From: Pseudoscleropodium purum
Taxonomy: Eukaryota > Streptophyta > Bryopsida > Hypnales > Brachytheciaceae
Reading direction: 5' to 3'
Length of the DNA: 64,000 nucleotides
Assembly: GCA_963969395.1 (NCBI GenBank)
Contig: OZ017805.1
Location: 6,758,001-6,822,000, forward strand
The notes under the pieces were generated by a model. It was not told the origin of the DNA, ran no database searches, and worked only from the letters and a program-made list of their open reading frames with translations. Positions 58,401 through 64,000 of the stretch are shown piece after piece. The stretch's first letter is position 1. Every line of letters starts with the position of its first letter. Position numbers and translations under genes: made by a program.

Positions 58401-59054
58401 AGTTTTTGGATCATCTCCTTGTTCTTCATACTTTACGGTCTATCTAACAATCCAACACACCCGATACACATGAGGTCCTCTTTTAGCTGAGCTTGATGGG
58501 CCAGATCAGAAGGAATGACTGGATAGACCATTTAAGCTGCTACTATGGATTTTTACGCAGACGGATCGCTAGCTGCCACCATGAATCACCGACATCCGAC
58601 AACCTAATCCGGTGCAAATGACACTGACCTTTTGGTTCTCTCTTTATCACAATCGCTAACTCACCACTCTTTCTCTCAACTATACGTCCACGAGATTCAA
58701 TAACTAGAAAGGAAGAAGAATGAAGTGGTGGTGGATTTAAGTACCTGTCGCGTAGCCAATAGTTTCTAGTGGAGAACGGACAGAAGATTGTTCCTATAAT
58801 GGAACCCTAGTTCTTTAGACCAGAACTCTAGAATGTAGGTTCCCAGAATTCGGAACTTTTCCGAATTCTAGATCCGTATCCAATTTGTTTCCTTAACACT
58901 ATTAACAATTCTAGCAATCTAGAAACTAACTATTTTTAGAATAGTTTTAAGGAAGTAGGAATTCCTATAGATTACCAAAAAAATAAAAAATTATAAGTCT
59001 ATCTAACCCTATTTTAGACTAATCCTATCCGGTTTGAGTTTTTGTGCTCTCACA
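55485..59054 (-). mobile_element. giant LTR copy E, inserted in a gene (3570 bp)
   Basis: In minus orientation it runs TGTGAGAGCACAAAAACTC...GCATACGACA, flanked by perfect TTAAG duplications at 55480-55484 and 59055-59059. The TATA-like TACTTAAAT lies on the minus strand near 58744-58736, about 310 bp from the LTR 5' end. The protein-like frame of the DUF7869-like gene is continuous if the element and one duplication are skipped, as shown by the uninterrupted paralogue at 14.7 kb. No gag or pol. Confidence 0.93.
56594..58582 (-). pseudogene. LTR-encoded ORF, copy E (decayed)
   Basis: The shared ATG is at 58582-58580 on the minus strand, and the terminal basic KKYRKVGR-stop ends at 56594. The span is 663 codons, in line with the family. 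The last 72 codons are open (acidic EDDVLKSEFKEEMDDEDSPLE, then a Ser/Lys-rich tail). The middle is heavily broken but keeps the order of charged linker, coiled coil and VDFEA-type helix found in copy D. Confidence 0.55.
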
Positions 59055-61140
59055 TTAAGCAACCTAGGATTAAAACCATCTAAGCCGCTAGATCAGTGAA
59101 AGCTATCATTGACAAGAATGTTGACCAAATGCCTCACCAAATGTGCGGCATTGGACATGGGAGAATGGACACCTTGAAATTCTTTCCAATGGGAAATAAT
59201 TAGAAACGCATGCACGTTGAGGCCAATGAGGTATTACATCCACTTGTTTGGTCACTCTTTATAGTCATTTGGAGATCTCTAGCTAAGTTATCCGCAGGTC
59301 CATTTATTGATTATAGTTTGAGTGTTTTATTTAATAATTTCACTTTGGCACTACATGTTGGCACTATCATGGATTATGCATGATTTTGTTGGTTCTAGAG
59401 TTGAATGTAGACTATAGTCGTCCGCTAGTGAGCTAGTCTATAATTAGTCGAATCAAGAAAGAGTATTTCAACAATGTTTCTATGAAGTCTGTTGGAAGTA
59501 CATTTGCAAAGGGTAGTTTATGCAACCATTTTATACAATTTATTCTAAAATTGATGAAAGAGAGTACTGCGTTTGTGGAATTTACGAGGCAAAAGATTGA
59601 ACATTACAATCACTAAGCTTCTTGTCGTCGCCTATATAGATCATGGTATAAGGAGTTGAAAAAAAATCTTCGAGAAATATTATGTGTAATTCATAACAAG
59701 ATGGATACTTCAAAAACAACTTTATCGAAGATACACGTGATAACTAAGGCTATAGAGTCTTGGACAGATACCAATGAGTGTAATAGGAATGGTTGCTCAT
59801 GGTCACACCACTGGTGCATATGCCCATTATGTTGCATCATAATGGCCAAGAGACTCAAATTTTATAATTTTGTCTTTGGCTAGATTGTTCCACAAATTAG
59901 AAGGTCTGCTAATTCGGGAGACATATGACTTATTTTCATATCCTCCAGCAAACCCTATATTTGAGGCTCTATTTAGAGGAAAGTCTTGATGTATGGATTG
60001 TTTGACTGTTACAAATCCTTTAGCTTGTATTGGTGTTGTCCTTCTTCCTAAGAATATATTTTTTCAGTTTAACAACTCTACAAAGGATAATAAGAACCAG
60101 TACCTCATGGCTTTTCTATCCTTGTTGACTATATGCAAGGTATTTAAGGAAATTCAAGTTGGTTTCCTACTTGTTGGACATACTCACGAAGATATCGATG
60201 TTCATTTTAGCCATCTGTCGAAGGTTTTGAAGAGCAAGAATACTTTTGTCGTTGTTGACCTTATGAAAGCCTTTATGTAGTTCCAAGAAATGGCTTTTAT
60301 ACCAGAATTTATACAAGAGGTTGCAGATTTCAAGTTGTTTGTTATAAATTACCTAAGTAGTGGTTCGGCTAGATTAATTGGATTGGATGAGATGTACCTT
60401 TTTAGGTTCTTTGTGGATAGTGATAGGGTCCTTATTATGAAATATAAAAAGTCAGCAATTGATTTGCAATAGCTACCATCTAACAAACCTTCTTAACGCA
60501 TGTGGAAGAAAGACTGTAATGGTCGACCGAAGCTCCCTCCAAGAAGTCTGAAACTTGTACCATTCAAGCTCATGTGAGGTAGCGAGGTTCCTAAAGCCAC
60601 TAGAAATCAAGATAAGGCTGTAGAAATGGCTTGGAAAGCTACATTGAACAAGGGTTTTATGATGGTAGGAATAGAAAAGTACATTCAATATTGGAAAAAC
60701 AAAATCTCAAAATGTGATGGATTTGCAATTGCCTTTGATTCATACATTGAGTATTGGAAGCACGTGTTGTGTGAGTTTAAAAAAACCCATTTAAACTATC
60801 TTTTAGAATTGGTAGAAGGTTTCTAGCTAAAGCATGACTGGAGAGTTGCAACTCATGGAGGACCTCATCAATCAGATATGGTGAATCCATTGGATGTCAT
60901 TCCTGAAGAAGAAGATCCTAAACTATATTGTGGCCCTACTAATGAAACACCACAAAAATCCTTTAATCCTTGGCTTGATATATGTCTAGGATCATGGGTT
61001 CTTCTTAGGCTTGAAGATTTTGTAGTTTGTGTTGTTTGGCAAAGAAGAGCATTATGTAGTGTTTGCAGATTTGGATGGAGATTTGAAGAATAGGAAGTTC
61101 TTGCTTCAATATTGGCAGTTGTAAATCCTAATTTTGTCAC
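59055..61140 (+). pseudogene. DUF7869-like gene, copy 2, C-terminal part
   Basis: The gene resumes after copy E with KAIIDKNVDQMPHQMCGIGHG and DTLKFFPMGN. An intron with a palindromic core (ATTTGGAGATCTCTAG, 59268) follows. Coding then resumes at about 59400-59880, and 59890-60830 in one frame has the DUF7869 core FFQFNNSTKDNKNQYLMAF (60059) and VGFLLVGHTHEDIDVHFSHL (60159-60218), then FIPEFIQEVADFKLFV, a region with DGFAIAFDSYIEYW, and finally NPLDVIPEEEDPKLYCGP (60880 onward). Proteins with VGHTHEDID are abundant transposon-related plant and animal proteins of unproven activity. All blocks have partners on the minus strand at 11.5-15 kb. Stops at 60278, 60470 and elsewhere disable it. Confidence 0.65.
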
Positions 61141-62770
61141 CTAGGTCTCAATGTTTATTTTTTTTATTTCCTATAGGTTTTAAGTATGGTTTTAGGTGTT
61201 AAAAGACCGGAAACATTTGTTGGACCAGAACTTGTGTTTCACATTGGAATACACCCTCTAGTCACTTTACACCTAGTTTTATACAAATACAATCCGCACT
61301 CACATGTAAATAGGATAGAAACCCACCTTTTTTTCATGGTAAGTGTGTTAAGTAGAAACTATCCGGTTATCTACACTTATTTGTGCAATGAGACACAAAT
61401 TGGTTAAAACTAGTCCGAAGGAATCTTGTGAGAACCCTAAAATAGATTTTTCGTGATAGATTTCAATTTCCCTATTCTATTGACGAAATAGTAGAAACTT
61501 TAGTTGTTAGCCTACTAGTGGAGAAACTCAAACTGGAGCATCAAAAGGCATCTATGACATAAGTACAATGATTTGAAGTTGGAGTCATGCCAAGAGTCCA
61601 ATGGTGTAATCACTTCATCAAGAGTCCTTTTTTATTAGAAGTTAAAAGAGGTAGTGGGATTTGTAGTCATTTTCTACATGTGCAAGGTAAAAATGTGAAT
61701 TTGCACATCTTTTGAGGAACTCCATCAAAGGTTCCTCCAAAATCTCAATTATTTTTTATCATCCCAAATCTTTTTCTAAATAGTCAATCACCAAAATTTA
61801 GTATGGTAAATTTATAGAAATTACTAGAGGTGTAGTAAAATCTCACTAAAAATTAGTATAGCTTCTTTTATGTTTATAAAGTTCTCCGACAAGTTTCATG
61901 ACTTTCTAATTGTGGGAGGTGCCTAAATTAGCAAGATCCTCTGAAATCAGCAAAATTAAAGATCAAATGCGAAGTTGATTGACGTATTGGGAGCACATGA
62001 CATCGAAATAAAACAAACTTAGGGTCTTTTCTTACTCCCTTGAACCTACTTAGAAGCTGAAGCTAGTTACTTTTGATTGATAGTAAAAACTACAAAACTT
62101 GGATATTTATTTATTTTGAGTTTCTAGTCGCTACTAGGATTCTTTGGGTTTTTGAGGTTGGAAAAGGGATTAGGGGGTCCTTCGCACTAAAAATGGCCTT
62201 CTGAAGCCATTGGCACAATCTATTTGTGATTTGAAGTATTTCTCTAAAAGTTAGAAATTAGGTCTAGCATAGAAGTCAAAATCGAAAGGATTAAGATGAA
62301 AATCTTAATGATAAGGTTACCTAGTAGGAATTGGAGGGGAAATGAGGCCCTTAGAAAAGTATTTAAGGGTTCTCATTTCTCTCCCAAATCACCCCTTAGG
62401 TTCATTTTTGAACCGCCTTGTTTTCATTTGGATCCATTTAGTTAGATTTTTGGCCAATTTGGACCATGTTGTTGAATTCTTGTGTTTCTTGGGCATTTTA
62501 GGCCCGTTGTTACTACTTTTCAAGATCTCTTGAAGGACATTGGGGGCCCTTCAATTTGTGTCTCGTTTCATGTATTTTTGAGCCCTTATGTTGATATTGT
62601 ATAAGTTTTTGTGTCCTTGTAATATTCCTAGAGAATTTCTCCTTCATATCTTAGCGATGCTACTTAGGAGGACCTCTAGTGCTTGTTAGTGTGGTAAGAA
62701 CTCTTGCTTTATGTGAAAGATTATCTTGCCTTGATGTTGTCCAAACTTTGTATGTTGTTATCTAACAATG
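61141..62770. other. spacer with dispersed repeat and possible LTR-like promoter
   Basis: Part of 61450-61680 reads like protein on the plus strand (SIDEIVETLVVSLLVEKLKL) but is unassigned. The block at 61740-62080 is the inverted partner of 31175-31600. At 62366 GTATTTAAGGG resembles a TATA box, followed by pyrimidine-rich sequence as in plant LTRs, but no LTR ends were found. Confidence 0.4.
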
Positions 62771-62774
62771 AAGC

Positions 62775-62940
62775 TTTAACTTTGAATTTTAGCATTTGAT
62801 AGAATTTGACAAAGTTTCCTATCCCATGGCAAACCTTTGACTTTGAATTTTAGCATTTGATAGAATTAGGCAAAGTTTCCTATTCCATGGCAAAGTTTTG
62901 GCTTCAAATTTTAGCATTTGATAAGAAAAGTCCTAATTGA
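62775..62940. repeat. 61-bp tandem repeat, ~2.7 copies
   Basis: ACTTTGAATTTTAGCATTTG starts at 62779 and 62840, and the variant GGCTTCAAATTTTAGCATTTG starts at 62900, so the spacing is 61 bp. The unit also holds CAAAGTTTCCTAT and CCATGGCAAA. Confidence 0.85.
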
Positions 62941-63006
62941 TAGCGTTAAGTTGGTATTAAAACGGAAGAACCAGCAAGTAAAAGAACCCTAGGGTCATTC
63001 AGCAAG

Positions 63007-63300
63007 CCAAGGGGCCCGGAGAGGACTCTAGTGAATGAAGGAGCTCGAGAAGGTCATCCAATAAACACCAAGGACCTTAAAGGGGTCTCTAGCAAGTAAA
63101 GGAGCCCAAGAGAGCCGTCCACCAAGTCCAAGGGGCCTTGGAGGGATTTCTAGCAATTAAGGGAGCCGGCAAGTATCAAGCAAGTATCACGAGGGTATTA
63201 GACAGGTGCAAGGAAGCCATAAAGGTCGTCTAGTAAGCACTAGGGGCTTTGGAGGGGACTCCAGCAAGTAAAAGAGTTTGAGAGGCAAGTTTAGTGCGTG
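63007..63300. repeat. 60-bp purine-rich tandem repeat, about four units
   Basis: CCAAGG-led units start at 63007, 63068 and 63128, with a decayed one near 63239. Each contains variants of GGAGGGGACTCTAGCAAG followed by TAAAGGAGCCCGAGAG. The array follows the 61-bp repeat directly but has an unrelated unit. Confidence 0.8.
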
Positions 63301-64000
63301 AGGGGCCTTTAGCAATCGGGTAGTGAGGAGTCGGGACACCAACATCAACGAAAATCAATTCAAACTCCAAGAAATTAGAATAAACAAACATAGAAGGGAA
63401 AGAGTTAGAATCACATACAAAAGGTAGGAAGGTATATGTAGTCACCAAGGAAATGTAGAAATAGAAGTAAGCCACTATCAATTGCAACAATACTTGAGAT
63501 TGAAGTAAGAATTAGGATTTGAATGAGCATGGTGGATTGAAGAAGATTAGGAGGAAATCTGGGAAGGACAATTGGAGCCACTAAACTTCGGAACAAATAA
63601 GATAGTAGTTGAATTAGAAGATAGGAGTCAAAGGAACAATAATTGAACAAAAATTATTGTATGAATTCCAAATCAACTCTTGGATTACAATAATGGAGGT
63701 TGAACAGTGTGTGAGAGAAAGAAGAGGGGAGTACGGGATAGATGAAGTAGTCTTGAGAAAACTTGAAACTTGTAATTCTACTCTATTTTCAAGCCATGGG
63801 CAAATTACCAAAAGGATGGCGAGCAAGGAAGAACATCAAGGGTTGTACCATAACTCAACAATGACCCCAATCTTGAGGTAAGTAGCTAATTCCTCCTTTT
63901 TCCTTGAATTTTCAAAATTAAGTAGTTTAACTACATAGTTGAAGGTTCAAAGCCAAGTCAGGTTGTCAAGATTAGGTTTTTGCCTAAATTCAGGTGGTTC
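63301..64000. other. purine-rich right end, no gene supported
   Basis: The plus strand is A/G-rich. A 74-codon plus frame at 63657-63881 and overlapping minus frames have no recognised motif. No repeat ends seen. Confidence 0.45.

Noticed and set aside
55485..59054. The 3.56-kb repeats as Helitrons or TIR transposons
   Set aside because: They have TG...CA ends, 5-bp duplications and no inverted termini beyond TGT, and one copy abuts a PBS and gag, as expected of LTRs.

Overview
The window looks like nuclear DNA of a land plant with a large, repeat-rich genome. It is AT-rich, contains Ty1/copia, Ty3/gypsy-type and hAT sequences, has spliceosomal-type introns (GTAAGT...CTAG), and every recognisable coding region is broken by stops. 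Many stops are TAG or TGA where Trp, Arg or Gln is expected, as when methylated cytosines decay in old plant transposons. A gymnosperm or other slow-turnover plant is a guess. I see no intact gene, tRNA, rRNA or CRISPR.

Layout. 1-2.55 kb: AT-rich, nothing firm. 2.56-3.29 kb: a 58-bp tandem array built on a palindrome centred on AGATCT. 3.34-10.1 kb (+): decayed multi-exon genes: a ParB-like gene (3.34-7.09), a further remnant (7.2-8.0), an FCP1/HAD phosphatase-like piece (8.24-8.8) and an unidentified remnant (9.6-10.1). Variants of the same palindrome lie in the introns and spacers. 11.46-15.45 kb (-): a DUF7869-like pseudogene. 16.27-23.01 kb: a giant LTR (+) abutting a gypsy gag/PBS/LTR remnant (-). 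23.01-26.46 kb: two pieces of one copia family arranged head to head. 26.96-30.54 kb (+): a BED/hAT transposase pseudogene. 32.1-34.7 kb (+): a permuted DNA-methyltransferase-like pseudogene. 35.09-36.14 kb (-): a second copy of the ParB-like gene. 36.67-43.80 kb: one giant LTR nested in another. 43.8-53.7 kb: AT-rich, gene-poor, with simple repeats. 54.36-61.14 kb (+): a second DUF7869-like gene, split by another giant LTR (55.49-59.05). 61.7-63.3 kb: dispersed and tandem repeats.

The most unusual features are these. (1) A family of LTRs about 3.56 kb long, three of them complete with TG...TA/CA ends and perfect 5-bp target duplications. Each carries a ~655-codon ORF just downstream of a conserved TATA-like box inside the LTR; a PBS and gag adjoin one copy. 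(2) Eukaryotic genes with ParB-like and permuted amino-methyltransferase-like signatures, alongside DUF7869-like genes. (3) The AGATCT-centred palindrome, which forms tandem arrays of two different unit lengths and also occurs singly in introns of these genes. (4) A GC-rich hAT-type MITE with 8-bp target duplications, inserted in exons of two different pseudogenes.
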